Source of the DNA: an uncultured Clostridium sp.
GTDB lineage: Bacteria; Bacillota; Clostridia; Clostridiales; Clostridiaceae
NCBI GenBank assembly: GCA_900543325.1
Contig: UQQU01000031.1
Location: 1 to 35,492, forward strand
Direction: 5' to 3'
Length of the DNA stretch: 35,492 nt
Position 1 is the stretch's first letter. Each line of letters starts with the position of its first letter. The notes below the pieces were generated by a model. It worked only from the letters and a program-made list of their open reading frames with translations. It was not told the DNA's origin and searched no databases. A program made the translations under genes and the position numbers. Positions 24,181 through 31,912 of this stretch are shown in pieces.

Positions 24181-25299
24181 ATGGGTAAAATAATTTATGC
24201 AGAAAATATTTTTGAGGAAAGTGGAAAGTATAATGGTCATATTCAACTAGATAAGATTATGAAGAGATTATTCACTATTCAGAATAAAAAACCTATTATT
24301 GATTTTTTAAATGCAATATATAATGATAATCTTAGTGATGATACAATTATTACATACTTAAATAATGAGATAACTACACAAGATTCTTTTGAGAAAACTA
24401 TTTTTGAATCACTATATAGTGATATAAGAATTAAAGCAAATGATAATAGTAGGGAATTTCAGTATTCAATAGAATTTCAAACCAAAGAAGATAAAAGCAT
24501 AGCTATAAGATTATTTAAATATAGCTTTAATTTGGCAATACAAGATATTCAAAAGTATGAAAATAAAATAGTTATAAATCTACCAAAACCCTATGTAATA
24601 GTTTTAGAAGAAAGTAGAGATGTTCCAGATAAATATGAATTTATAATGAGATTAGACGAAAAAGAGTTAAGGTACGAATGTAATGTTTTAAAATATTTTG
24701 AATATGATATAGAAAAATTATATAGTGAAAATATGTATTTATTATTTCCTATTAAGATTATTGAAGTAAGAAAAGATATAAGAAAGATTAAATACAGCAA
24801 AAATATAACATTAGATAATCCGTTGATAAGAAAAATTAGAATAGATATACTTAATATAACAGAAGAAATATTAAACTATACAGGATATGTTTATGATAAA
24901 GGTTTAATAACAACTACAGAGTATGAAGAGTTTGGTATAATAATAGAAAATTTAGTTAGTTATTTAAATAAAGAAGTTGACAATATATTTGATAAAATTG
25001 ATAAGGAGATTGTTAGTATGGTAGATAGAATAATTGATCCTAAGGTAAGAGAGAAATATAAGGAAATTTATAGGGAGGAAGGATTACGCGAAGGAAGAGA
25101 AGAAGGATTAAGAGAAGGATTAAAAGAAGGATTAAAAGAAGGATTAAAAGAAGGAATGGGTAAGGCTAAAATTGAAGATGCTAGAAATCTTTTAAAATTA
25201 GGAGTTAGCAAAGATATAATAGTTTCTGCAATAGGATTGAATGAAAATCAAGTTGATGAGTTAATAGAAGAAATTTCAAATGAGAAGAAATTAAATTAA
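24181..25299 (+). CDS. Rpn-like PD-(D/E)XK nuclease/transposase-family protein with variable repeat region
   Basis: 372 aa. N-terminal nuclease fold of the Rpn/PDDEXK_2 group: D81 (YSDIRIK), then E98-F-Q100 (QYSIEFQTKEDKS) as a D...ExQ active site. The middle is helical. Residues 301-325 are a repeated G-L-K/R-E segment (EGLREGLKEGLKEGLKEG), and the last 45 residues are a helical tail (DARNLLKLGVSKDIIVSAIG) similar in layout to that of the remnant at 10191-10547. Rpn proteins are linked to RecA-independent recombination and, in recent work, to repeat-length-dependent phage defence. The aggaggt ribosome site is strong. It is intact, in contrast with the remnant. Confidence 0.8.
   Translation: MGKIIYAENIFEESGKYNGHIQLDKIMKRLFTIQNKKPIIDFLNAIYNDNLSDDTIITYLNNEITTQDSFEKTIFESLYSDIRIKANDNSREFQYSIEFQTKEDKSIAIRLFKYSFNLAIQDIQKYENKIVINLPKPYVIVLEESRDVPDKYEFIMRLDEKELRYECNVLKYFEYDIEKLYSENMYLLFPIKIIEVRKDIRKIKYSKNITLDNPLIRKIRIDILNITEEILNYTGYVYDKGLITTTEYEEFGIIIENLVSYLNKEVDNIFDKIDKEIVSMVDRIIDPKVREKYKEIYREEGLREGREEGLREGLKEGLKEGLKEGMGKAKIEDARNLLKLGVSKDIIVSAIGLNENQVDELIEEISNEKKLN
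25081..25152 (+). repeat. in-frame 12-bp tandem repeats, six units
   Basis: Six 12-bp units inside the Rpn-like gene; the last three (25117-25152) are identical copies of ggattaaaagaa, the first three are diverged. Each unit adds Gly-Leu-Lys/Arg-Glu. Since 12 is a multiple of 3, slippage changes length without breaking the frame. Confidence 0.85.
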
Positions 25300-25302
25300 T
25301 TT

Positions 25303-25341
25303 TAAGCAGTATCAAAATAATTTTTGATGCTGCTTAATTTT
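25303..25341 (+). terminator. rho-independent terminator
   Basis: Stem taagcagtatcaaaa / ttttgatgctgctta (25303-25317, 25322-25336) with one G-U pair, then aatttt. Confidence 0.8.
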
Positions 25342-25731
25342 GATTCTTATGACAAATAAAGTTAAATAAAACTATTTTGGGATTATAATCTATAATACTG
25401 TATAATCAAAGTATACAATATTGAATAATTGCAATATTTAGCCATACAATTTATATATTGAAAAGATAAATTTTATTATAATTATTTTCAAAAGGAGATT
25501 GATTTATCAAGGCTATATATTATCTTTTCAGAAAATGAAAATACATTATATATAGTTGAGAATTTCCTATAGTTTAAAGAACATTTTTAATATAATGGTA
25601 CAAAATATGCTTGTATAAATATATTATCAAATTAATGAAAACCTATTATGTAAGTGTTATAATTAGTAGTGAGTAAAGAATGTAACAAAAAAGAATGTGT
25701 TATATTAATATCGATTTGGAGGGAAGTTGAC
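25342..25731. other. AT-rich intergenic region
   Basis: About 390 bases. A Shine-Dalgarno-like aaaggaga at 25491-25498 leads only to very short frames, so a small decayed gene may have been here. A GTG at 25669 is in frame with the next gene but lacks a ribosome site. No intact gene or clear structure seen. Confidence 0.4.
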
Positions 25732-26583
25732 TTGAGTTTTAATAGAAATATATTTGGAAGTAATTCTAAGGATGAGATTCTAACTTTAGTAAAAAGTAAA
25801 GAGTTTAAAGATATATTCTTAAAACATAATATAAGAAATGTAATTATTTTTGGAAGCTTAACTAAAGATGAATTTAACGAAGAATCAGATATTGATATAG
25901 CAATTATAGGTGATGATAAAATATCATCTAATTTAGATTTGAATTTGACATTGGAACTTGAAGATTTCTTAGAAAGAAGTATAGATTTAATAGATATTAA
26001 TGATGAAGATATAGAAAATCTCATTAAGATAGAAGCTTTAAATAGTGAAATGGTAATAATAAAAGATAATAAATATAATGAAAAATTCAATTATTATGAT
26101 GAACTATTTAAAGAAAATATTGAATTTTGGAGCAGATTAGATAAGGTAGTTTTAGAGAATGATAAAAATAGATTAAACAAGTTACTCTATGATCTAGAAT
26201 TAGAATATAGGGATATTCAGGAATCTTTAAAGTTTATACAAGTGTATTCTGATAATGAACTCTTAAAAAAAGAACTTTCCAATAGTCTTAAATATAAATA
26301 TTTAAGTATGTTTATTTTATATGAAGATTTTATATCAATGCTTTTAAAGGAATATAATATTTATAAAATAGGAATGACAATAGATTCAGCTATAAAGTTG
26401 TTAAAAGATAAAAATGTTCTTACTGATAAATTTGCTAATTATTTAAATTCAGCTAGATTATTAAGAAATAGAATTGGACATAGATATAAACAACCTAAGA
26501 TAGAAGTTTTAATTGAATTTTTGGAAGAAAATAATGACATAAAAAAAGAATTTTTATTATTTATAAAGAGTTTTATGAGCTAA
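25732..26583 (+). CDS. single-chain MNT nucleotidyltransferase-HEPN toxin-antitoxin-like protein
   Basis: 283 aa from TTG 25732, chosen because ggaggga (25718-25724) sits at proper distance. Residues about 15-125 are a minimal nucleotidyltransferase (MNT): FGSLTKDEFNEESDIDIAII gives the GSx10DxD motif with G41-S42 and D53/D55. Residues about 140-283 are helical and end in a HEPN motif, R245-N-R-I-G-H250-R-Y252, i.e. RX4HXY. In the HepT/MntA toxin-antitoxin pair, HepT is an RNase with RX4HXY and MntA silences it by adding AMP to that Tyr. Here both parts are on one chain, in MNT-HEPN order. It could be a self-modified toxin, or a kanamycin nucleotidyltransferase-like protein with a diverged HEPN domain. 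The two motifs are clear; the activity is inferred. Confidence 0.8.
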   Translation: MSFNRNIFGSNSKDEILTLVKSKEFKDIFLKHNIRNVIIFGSLTKDEFNEESDIDIAIIGDDKISSNLDLNLTLELEDFLERSIDLIDINDEDIENLIKIEALNSEMVIIKDNKYNEKFNYYDELFKENIEFWSRLDKVVLENDKNRLNKLLYDLELEYRDIQESLKFIQVYSDNELLKKELSNSLKYKYLSMFILYEDFISMLLKEYNIYKIGMTIDSAIKLLKDKNVLTDKFANYLNSARLLRNRIGHRYKQPKIEVLIEFLEENNDIKKEFLLFIKSFMS

Positions 26584-26687
26584 ATGAAGATATTTAAAGA
26601 AGGTAAAAAATATCTGAAATGGGTTAATATAGAATTGATACTAGTGAGGAATTAAAAGAATATAAAGAAAAGATAAATGAAAAATAA
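26584..26687 (+). pseudogene. frameshifted remnant of a small gene
   Basis: MKIFKEGKKYLKWVNIE in one frame is followed by IDTSEELKEYKEKINEK and a stop in another, with a one- or two-base slip near 26633. It starts directly after the preceding stop. Too short to name. Confidence 0.35.
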
Positions 26688-26725
26688 AGGCTTTGCATTA
26701 CTGCAGAGCCTTTAATATATTTTTA
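26686..26725 (+). terminator. rho-independent terminator
   Basis: Stem aaaggctttgca / tgcagagccttt (26686-26697, 26702-26713) with one G-U pair, loop ttac, then taatatattttt. Confidence 0.75.
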
Positions 26726-26763
26726 TAATAATATAAAAAATTAATATTATGGAGGGTAATGAG

Positions 26764-27093
26764 ATGAATAAGAAAATAATAGATGCTATAAAAGGGGGCC
26801 TTTGGGGATTAATAGTTGGTGATGCATTAGGAGTGCCAGTTGAATTTCAAGATAGAGAAGAGTTAGAAAAAAATCCTGTAATAGATATGAGATCAGATGG
26901 TACACATAATCAACCAAAAGGAACATGGTCAGATGATACTTCAATGACATTATGTTTAGTAGATAATTTAATTAAGGGATATGACTTAAATGAAATAGCA
27001 AATAATTTTGTAAAATGGTATAGACATGGATTTATGACTCCATATGGAATAGCTTTTGATATTGGAAATACTACAAGAAAAGCTAATTTCTGA
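26764..27093 (+). pseudogene. ADP-ribosylglycohydrolase, C-terminally truncated
   Basis: 109 aa from ATG 26764, which has ggaggg (26751-26756) at proper distance; the family is usually 250-300 aa. The N-terminal features are intact: LIVGDALGVPVEFQ and the metal-binding S56-D-D-T59 in GTWSDDTSM. The second metal-binding Asp pair, which lies near the C-terminus in this family, is missing, so the product should be inactive. The homology stops near FDIGNTTRKAN at 27090, and an AT-rich segment that recurs at 28037 begins within 25 bases. A deletion joining unrelated sequence is the likely cause. Confidence 0.8.
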
Positions 27094-27115
27094 ATTTTGC
27101 GATAGTATTATATTT

Positions 27116-27147
27116 AGAATAGGAAAAAAATAAAAAGGCTAAAATTA
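27116..27147. repeat. 32-bp direct repeat, left copy
   Basis: 32 bases from 27116 (agaatagg, A-rich run, aggctaaaatta) recur at 28037-28068 with one difference. The pair flanks the Uma2 gene and the flavodoxin fragment. Confidence 0.75.
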
Positions 27148-27223
27148 ATAATATGAAATTATCTTATATGGTATAATTATTATAGTTTTTATAATTTGAG
27201 AGTTAGCGGAAGGAGTACAAATA

Positions 27224-27775
27224 ATGGAGCCAATAAGAAATGTATTTATTACATTAGAGCAATTTGAAGAAATTCAAAGTAAGTATGATGGTATATGTGA
27301 ATATTTAAATGGAGAAATTTTATTTAGTTCAAGAACATCTAGACAGCATAATAGAGTAGTTAGAAAAATATTAACTAAATTAGATATATATTTAGAGGGA
27401 AGTAAATGTGAGCCTTTTGCAGAACAAATAGAAGTTATATTTAAAAATGAAAGTGAACAGTATAATTTTTTACCAGATGTTTTTGTGATGTGTGAGGATG
27501 CTAAAACTTTAGGGGAAAGTTTCATATCAACTCCTAAGATTATTTTTGAAGTGGTATCTGAAAAGTATTCTGATAATGATTATTTTATAAAAGCTAGAAT
27601 ATATCAAAAGTTTGGAGTACTAGAGTACAATATAGTTGAACCTAGTGGATCTATAACTCAGTATAGATTAATTAATGGACATTATGGAACTCCAAAGGTA
27701 TTTGAAGGTAATGATGTTTATACTAGCGTTGTATTTAATGATTTAAAAATTAATCTTAAGGATATTTTTATTTAA
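27224..27775 (+). CDS. Uma2-family putative nuclease (DUF820)
   Basis: 183 aa, the usual length of the Uma2 family (PF05685), a restriction-endonuclease-like fold. Visible landmarks: YDGICEYLNGEI near 21-32, SRQHNRVVRKI near 39-49, F-L-P-D85-V, I-I-F-E109-V-V-S, then D119YFIKARIYQKFGVLEYNIV, in the order expected for the D...E...K nuclease core. The family is abundant in cyanobacteria and occurs sporadically elsewhere, with little experimental work. Activity is assumed, not shown. The ATG has gcggaaggag upstream. It sits between two truncated genes and inside a pair of 32-bp direct repeats, so it may have arrived as a unit. Confidence 0.85.
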   Translation: MEPIRNVFITLEQFEEIQSKYDGICEYLNGEILFSSRTSRQHNRVVRKILTKLDIYLEGSKCEPFAEQIEVIFKNESEQYNFLPDVFVMCEDAKTLGESFISTPKIIFEVVSEKYSDNDYFIKARIYQKFGVLEYNIVEPSGSITQYRLINGHYGTPKVFEGNDVYTSVVFNDLKINLKDIFI

Positions 27776-27821
27776 ATACCTCTAGGGTAGAGCCATTTAT
27801 TGGGTCTACCCTAGAGGTATT
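27775..27821. terminator. long hairpin terminator after the Uma2 gene
   Basis: Arms aatacctctagggtagagcc and gggtctaccctagaggtatt (27775-27794, 27802-27821) pair over about 19 bp with one mismatch/bulge. The structure resembles the one at 2359-2415 in size, but not in exact sequence. There is no long T run. Confidence 0.55.
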
Positions 27822-27828
27822 AATTAAA

Positions 27829-28014
27829 GTGGGAAAATTATTTTCAAACTTTCGAGGAGAATTTAAATTTTCTAAAATGAACTTTTTTGAAAAGACTATT
27901 ATTAAAATCATTGCTAAAAAAGATAAGAGTTTAGGGAAGGTTGATGGTAAGACTGATATAAGTAAAATTAATGAAGAAAATATAAAAGTATTTGCAAAGA
28001 GTTTATATGTATAG
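27829..28014 (+). pseudogene. C-terminal fragment of a flavodoxin-like protein
   Basis: 61 codons from a GTG at 27829 with no ribosome site. GKLFSNFRGEFKFSKMNFFE then KTIIKIIAKKD and ISKINEENIKVFAKSL resemble the C-terminal helix region of flavodoxin-domain (HemG-like) proteins as I remember them. The FMN-binding N-terminal part is absent. Loss of the 5' part next to an inserted Uma2 gene fits a rearrangement. Assignment moderate. Confidence 0.45.
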
Positions 28015-28036
28015 TTATTAAAGTGGATAAGAGCAG

Positions 28037-28068
28037 AGAATAAGAAAAAAATAAAAAGGCTAAAATTA
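28037..28068. repeat. 32-bp direct repeat, right copy
   Basis: Matches 27116-27147 at 31 of 32 bases; see that entry. Confidence 0.75.
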
Positions 28069-28303
28069 GAATTTTCCTTTAACCTAGAAGAAGTGCATAA
28101 AAATGTAAAATGTTTAAAATTTATACTACAAAACTAAAAAAGTTTCAAGCAGATGTATGGGAAAAAATATATAATATATACAATTAAATAAAAAGTATAC
28201 ACAAATATGAAAAAAATCAAAAAAATATATATAAATATGTCGAACATTATGTTATAATACATAAGTGAACAATAGATAAAACATTAAAGGATGGAGAGGA
28301 CAA
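28069..28303 (+). promoter_or_regulatory. leader and probable promoter of the phn operon
   Basis: About 235 AT-rich bases. A consensus -10 (TATAAT, 28253-28258) stands 46 bases before the start codon without a clear -35; ttatgt/acataa flank it as a 6-bp inverted repeat that could be an operator. A Shine-Dalgarno (atggagagg) precedes the ATG at 28304. Confidence 0.45.
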
Positions 28304-29314
28304 ATGAAAAGATTTTTAGCATTACTTTCAGTTTTAGTACTAAGTATGTCAATGTTAGTTGGATGCGGTTCAAAATCAGCATCTAATGATGAATTAGTTG
28401 TATACTTCGTGCCATCAAGAGATCCAGCAGAGATCCAAGAAGCAACTAAGCCATTATCAGAAATGTTAAAGGCTGAATTATCAAATTTAGGTTATGATTT
28501 TGAAAACGTAAAAATTGAAGTTGGTACAAGCTTCGAAGCAGTTGGTGAAGCATTATCTTCAGGAACAGCTCAAGTTGGATTTATTCCAGGAGGAACTTAT
28601 GTATTATATGATGATGGTGTAGATGTTGCATTAACAGCAACTAGATTTGGATTAAACCATGATTCAGAAAATCCAGCAGATTGGAATACAGCTCCAACAG
28701 AAAATACAGATAACAAAGTTAAATACTACAGATCATTAGTAATTGCTGGTCCAAGTGAAAAAGGACAAGAATTAGCTGCAAAGATTAACAATGGAGAAGA
28801 GTTAACTTTAGAAGATATTCAAAGCGCTACATGGGGAGTTTCATCAAACACAACTTCACCAGCAGGATATATTTATCCAAGCCTTTGGTTAAAAGAAAAC
28901 TTTGGAATATCAATAACAGATCTTAAGAACAAAGTTGCTTTAGATAACTATGCAACATCATTATCTCAATTAGCAAGTGGTCAAATCGATGTAATGGTAA
29001 CTTATGCTGATGCACGTTTAGACTATGCTGAACAATGGAATTCTAACTTTGGAAGAACAGCTTCTATATGGGATGAAACAAATGTTATTGGTGTAACTGA
29101 CGGTGTTTATAATGATACAATATCTGTTACTAAGGATTCATCAATGACTCCAGAATTAAAGGAAGCTATACAACAAGCTTTCATTAACATAGGTAATACA
29201 GAAGAAGGTCTAGAAATTATTTCAATATACAGCCACAAAGGTTATGAAATTGGAAATAACTCTGACTACGATGCAGAAAGAGAAGCACAACAATTAATTA
29301 AATCTATGCAATAA
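28304..29314 (+). CDS. phnD: phosphonate-type ABC transporter substrate-binding lipoprotein
   Basis: 336 aa. A lipoprotein signal peptide (MKRFLALLSVLVLSMSMLVG, then C21 as the lipidated Cys) anchors it outside the membrane. The mature protein is a PhnD-type binding protein: VVYFVPSRDPAEI, then a Ser/Thr-rich loop SSNTTSPAGYIYP, as in phosphonate/phosphite binders where these residues hold the oxyanion, and GQIDVMVTYADARLDY. It delivers phosphonate or a related phosphorus oxyanion to the permeases encoded downstream. Which ligand (phosphonate, phosphite, methylphosphonate) cannot be told. First gene of phnD-phnC-phnE-phnE, with a hairpin between it and phnC that may allow extra phnD expression. 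Confidence 0.93.
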   Translation: MKRFLALLSVLVLSMSMLVGCGSKSASNDELVVYFVPSRDPAEIQEATKPLSEMLKAELSNLGYDFENVKIEVGTSFEAVGEALSSGTAQVGFIPGGTYVLYDDGVDVALTATRFGLNHDSENPADWNTAPTENTDNKVKYYRSLVIAGPSEKGQELAAKINNGEELTLEDIQSATWGVSSNTTSPAGYIYPSLWLKENFGISITDLKNKVALDNYATSLSQLASGQIDVMVTYADARLDYAEQWNSNFGRTASIWDETNVIGVTDGVYNDTISVTKDSSMTPELKEAIQQAFINIGNTEEGLEIISIYSHKGYEIGNNSDYDAEREAQQLIKSMQ

Positions 29315-29355
29315 TTTTAAAATAAAATATTTTTTATTTTAGTAACTATAAAAAT

Positions 29356-29384
29356 GAGTTCATGTTTAACATGGACTCCTTTTG
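29356..29384 (+). terminator. intra-operon attenuating terminator
   Basis: Stem gagttcatg / catggactc (29356-29364, 29370-29378) with one G-U pair, followed by cttttg. Modest strength; it would reduce transcription past phnD. Confidence 0.55.
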
Positions 29385-29448
29385 TATATAAAGGAGTAAT
29401 ATACAAAATATTCATAAAAAAGATAAAGTTAGAATGTGAGGGAAACTC

Positions 29449-30213
29449 GTGATTAAGTTTGATAAGGTAAATAAGATTTATCCAAATGGATTACATGCAC
29501 TAAAAAATATATCACTTGAAATAAATCAAGGTGAGTTTGTAGCAATAATAGGTTTATCAGGAGCTGGTAAGTCTACATTGTTAAGAACTATTAATAGAAT
29601 GCACGATATTAGCGAAGGATCATTAACTGTAAATGGACAAGAAGTAAATGATTTAGCAGGAAAAGATTTAAGAAAGTTTAGACGTAAAGTAGGAATGGTA
29701 TTCCAATCTTTTAATTTAGTAACTAGAACTACAGTAATAAACAATGTATTAACTTCAAGAGTACCAGATATGCCATTATGGAAATCTATAATAGGTTTAT
29801 ATTCTAAAGAAGATAAAGTTATAGCTTTAGAAGCATTAGATAAAGTAGGAATATTAGATAAGGCTTATGTTAGAGCTGATCAACTTTCTGGAGGACAACA
29901 ACAAAGAGTTGCTTTAGCAAGAACATTAGCACAAAAGCCAGAAATAATTCTTGCCGATGAGCCAGTTGCAGCACTTGACCCAATAACTGCAAAACAAGTT
30001 ATGGATGATTTTAAAAAGATTAATAAAGAATTAAATATGTCAGTATTAATTAATATTCACCATGTAGATTTAGCATTAAAATATGCTGATAGAGTTATTG
30101 GAATAAAGGCAGGAGAAATAGTATATGATGGACCATCTGCAAAAGTAGATAGTGAAGTATTAAAGCAAATATATGGCCGTGAATTAGCTGCTGATGAAGT
30201 AATGGGGGCTTAA
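29449..30213 (+). CDS. phnC: phosphonate-type ABC transporter ATP-binding protein
   Basis: 254 aa. Complete ABC ATPase: Walker A GLSGAGKST near 35-43, Q-loop VFQSFNLV near 85, signature LSGGQQQRVALA near 146, Walker B IILADEPVAALD near 165, and H-loop INIHHVD near 200. Close to the PhnC family in length and in the RTTVINNVL stretch. The start is GTG, with gtgaggg upstream. It powers uptake through the two PhnE permeases; the next gene starts 2 bases after its stop. Confidence 0.93.
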   Translation: MIKFDKVNKIYPNGLHALKNISLEINQGEFVAIIGLSGAGKSTLLRTINRMHDISEGSLTVNGQEVNDLAGKDLRKFRRKVGMVFQSFNLVTRTTVINNVLTSRVPDMPLWKSIIGLYSKEDKVIALEALDKVGILDKAYVRADQLSGGQQQRVALARTLAQKPEIILADEPVAALDPITAKQVMDDFKKINKELNMSVLINIHHVDLALKYADRVIGIKAGEIVYDGPSAKVDSEVLKQIYGRELAADEVMGA

Positions 30214-30215
30214 TT

Positions 30216-31040
30216 ATGTTAGGAAAAATAAAAAATATATTTAAGCCTGAAAAGATTGTTTTAAGTAATGGTAAAGAAATTCAACCTAAAGCTTCAGTTG
30301 CACCTTTTGTAATAATTGGACTACTTTTAGCTTTAATAGTTGCAGGAAATGTAACAGGATTTAATTTTGAAACAATAATAAAGAGAGGAAATCAGTTCTT
30401 TGTAATATTAAAAGATATGTTTCCACCTGATTTTAGTTATATGAAAACAGTTATTGCACCACTTATAGAAACTATAAAAATATCTGTTTTAGGTTCTTTA
30501 ATTGGAAGTTTTATAGCAATTCCTTTTGCTATGTTATGTTCTGTTAATATTAATAAATCTAAAATTGTTTTAAATTTAGTTAGAGTTGTAATGAGTATTA
30601 CAAGAACATTACCAACATTAATTATTGCCTTAATATCAACTTATATTTTTGGATTAGGTACTTTTGCAGGTACTGTGGCAATATCAATATTTACTTTTGG
30701 TATAGTAACTAAAATGTTATATGAGAAAATTGAAACTGTTGATATGGGACCTTTTGAAGCTATGGAAGCTGTTGGTGCTACAAGAGTAAGGGCCTTTGTT
30801 GGAGCAATAATGCCACAAATAATGCCTTCATATTTATCAATTTGCCTTTATAGTTTAGAGATAAATGTAAGAGCAGCAGCAATACTTGGATATGTAGGAG
30901 CTGGTGGTATAGGTCTTATATTAAATGAAAAGATTGGTTGGAGAGAATATGATAGAGTTGGTATGATTCTTGTTATGTTATTCATCACAGTCTTAATTAT
31001 AGAAAATGGAAGTAAGTATATAAGAGAAAGGTTAGGGTAG
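30216..31040 (+). CDS. phnE: phosphonate-type ABC transporter permease 1
   Basis: 274 aa. Multi-spanning permease with about six helices. The EAA-type loop contacting the ATPase (FEAMEAVGATRVRAFVGAIM) is near 185-205, and AAAILGYVGAGGIG is near 225, both typical of PhnE. The start codon follows phnC by 2 bases and the stop precedes the second permease by 1 base, so all are translationally coupled. Expected to form a heterodimer with the next product. Confidence 0.92.
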   Translation: MLGKIKNIFKPEKIVLSNGKEIQPKASVAPFVIIGLLLALIVAGNVTGFNFETIIKRGNQFFVILKDMFPPDFSYMKTVIAPLIETIKISVLGSLIGSFIAIPFAMLCSVNINKSKIVLNLVRVVMSITRTLPTLIIALISTYIFGLGTFAGTVAISIFTFGIVTKMLYEKIETVDMGPFEAMEAVGATRVRAFVGAIMPQIMPSYLSICLYSLEINVRAAAILGYVGAGGIGLILNEKIGWREYDRVGMILVMLFITVLIIENGSKYIRERLG

Positions 31041-31041
31041 T

Positions 31042-31839
31042 ATGGAATTATCAGTAAAAAAACAATTAGAAAAACAACCAAATACATGGATAAGTAAAGC
31101 CCTAACTGCATTATTTGTAGTACTTTTAATAGTATGGGCTTCAAAGGGAATTAATTTTAGTGGAATTAAATCAAATGGAGTTGATATTGCTAAAAATGTA
31201 TTATCAGGAATTATACATCCTGATGTAGAAATGCTATTAACTGAAGTTCCAGCATTATTATTAGAAACTATTTGTATAGCTTTAATTGGTACTTTAATTG
31301 GAGCAGTATTAGCAGTACCATTAGCTTTTATATCTTCTACTAACATAATGCCTAAATGGGTAAGCGCTATAGGATTATTTATTATAGCAGCACTTAGAAC
31401 ATTCCCAGCATTCGTTTATGGATTAATGTTTATTCGTGTAACTGGACCAGGTGCTTTTGCAGGGGTTCTTACAGTATCAGTAATATCTATAGGTATGATA
31501 GCTAAATTATTTATTGAATCAATAGAAGATTTAGATACTAGAATATTAGAGTCTTTAGATGCTGCAGGATGTAATACTTTTGAAAAAATAAGATATGGAA
31601 TATTACCACAATTATTTACAGATTTCGTTTCTACAGTTATATATAGATTTGAAATAAATATAAAAGATGCATCTGTACTAGGATTAGTTGGTGCAGGGGG
31701 AATAGGAGCACCATTAATATTTGCAATGAATGCATTTAACTGGGATGAAGTTGGTGCTATTCTTTGTGGATTAATAGTTTTAGTATTAGTAGTAGAAATA
31801 GTTTCAACTAAGATAAGAACTAAACTTGCTAGAGGGTAA
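31042..31839 (+). CDS. phnE: phosphonate-type ABC transporter permease 2
   Basis: 265 aa, a paralogue of the preceding permease. It has an N-terminal cytoplasmic segment, about six membrane helices, an EAA-type loop (ESLDAAGCNTFEKIRYGILP, near 172-191) and ASVLGLVGAGGIGAPL near 215. Two phnE copies in tandem are usual in Firmicutes. Last gene of the operon, followed by a bidirectional terminator. Confidence 0.92.
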   Translation: MELSVKKQLEKQPNTWISKALTALFVVLLIVWASKGINFSGIKSNGVDIAKNVLSGIIHPDVEMLLTEVPALLLETICIALIGTLIGAVLAVPLAFISSTNIMPKWVSAIGLFIIAALRTFPAFVYGLMFIRVTGPGAFAGVLTVSVISIGMIAKLFIESIEDLDTRILESLDAAGCNTFEKIRYGILPQLFTDFVSTVIYRFEINIKDASVLGLVGAGGIGAPLIFAMNAFNWDEVGAILCGLIVLVLVVEIVSTKIRTKLARG

Positions 31840-31855
31840 AATTAGTATTTAATAT

Positions 31856-31906
31856 AAAAAACTAAAAGAGTTCATCTTATAGATGTATCTTCTTTTAGTT
31901 TTTTTG
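31856..31906. terminator. bidirectional terminator between convergent genes
   Basis: Stem aaaaactaaaaga / tcttttagttttt (about 31857-31869, 31891-31903) with A and T runs outside both arms. It serves the phn operon and the convergent phosphoesterase gene. Confidence 0.85.
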
Positions 31907-31912
31907 TTTTTA

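Noticed and set aside
24591..24800. Reverse-strand hydrophobic frame in the Rpn-like gene
   Set aside because: Antisense to a well-supported gene; hydrophobicity arises from reading Asn/Lys/Ile codons in reverse.
31032..31346. Reverse-strand frames over the phnE genes
   Set aside because: Antisense to clear permease genes with proper coupling; no independent support.
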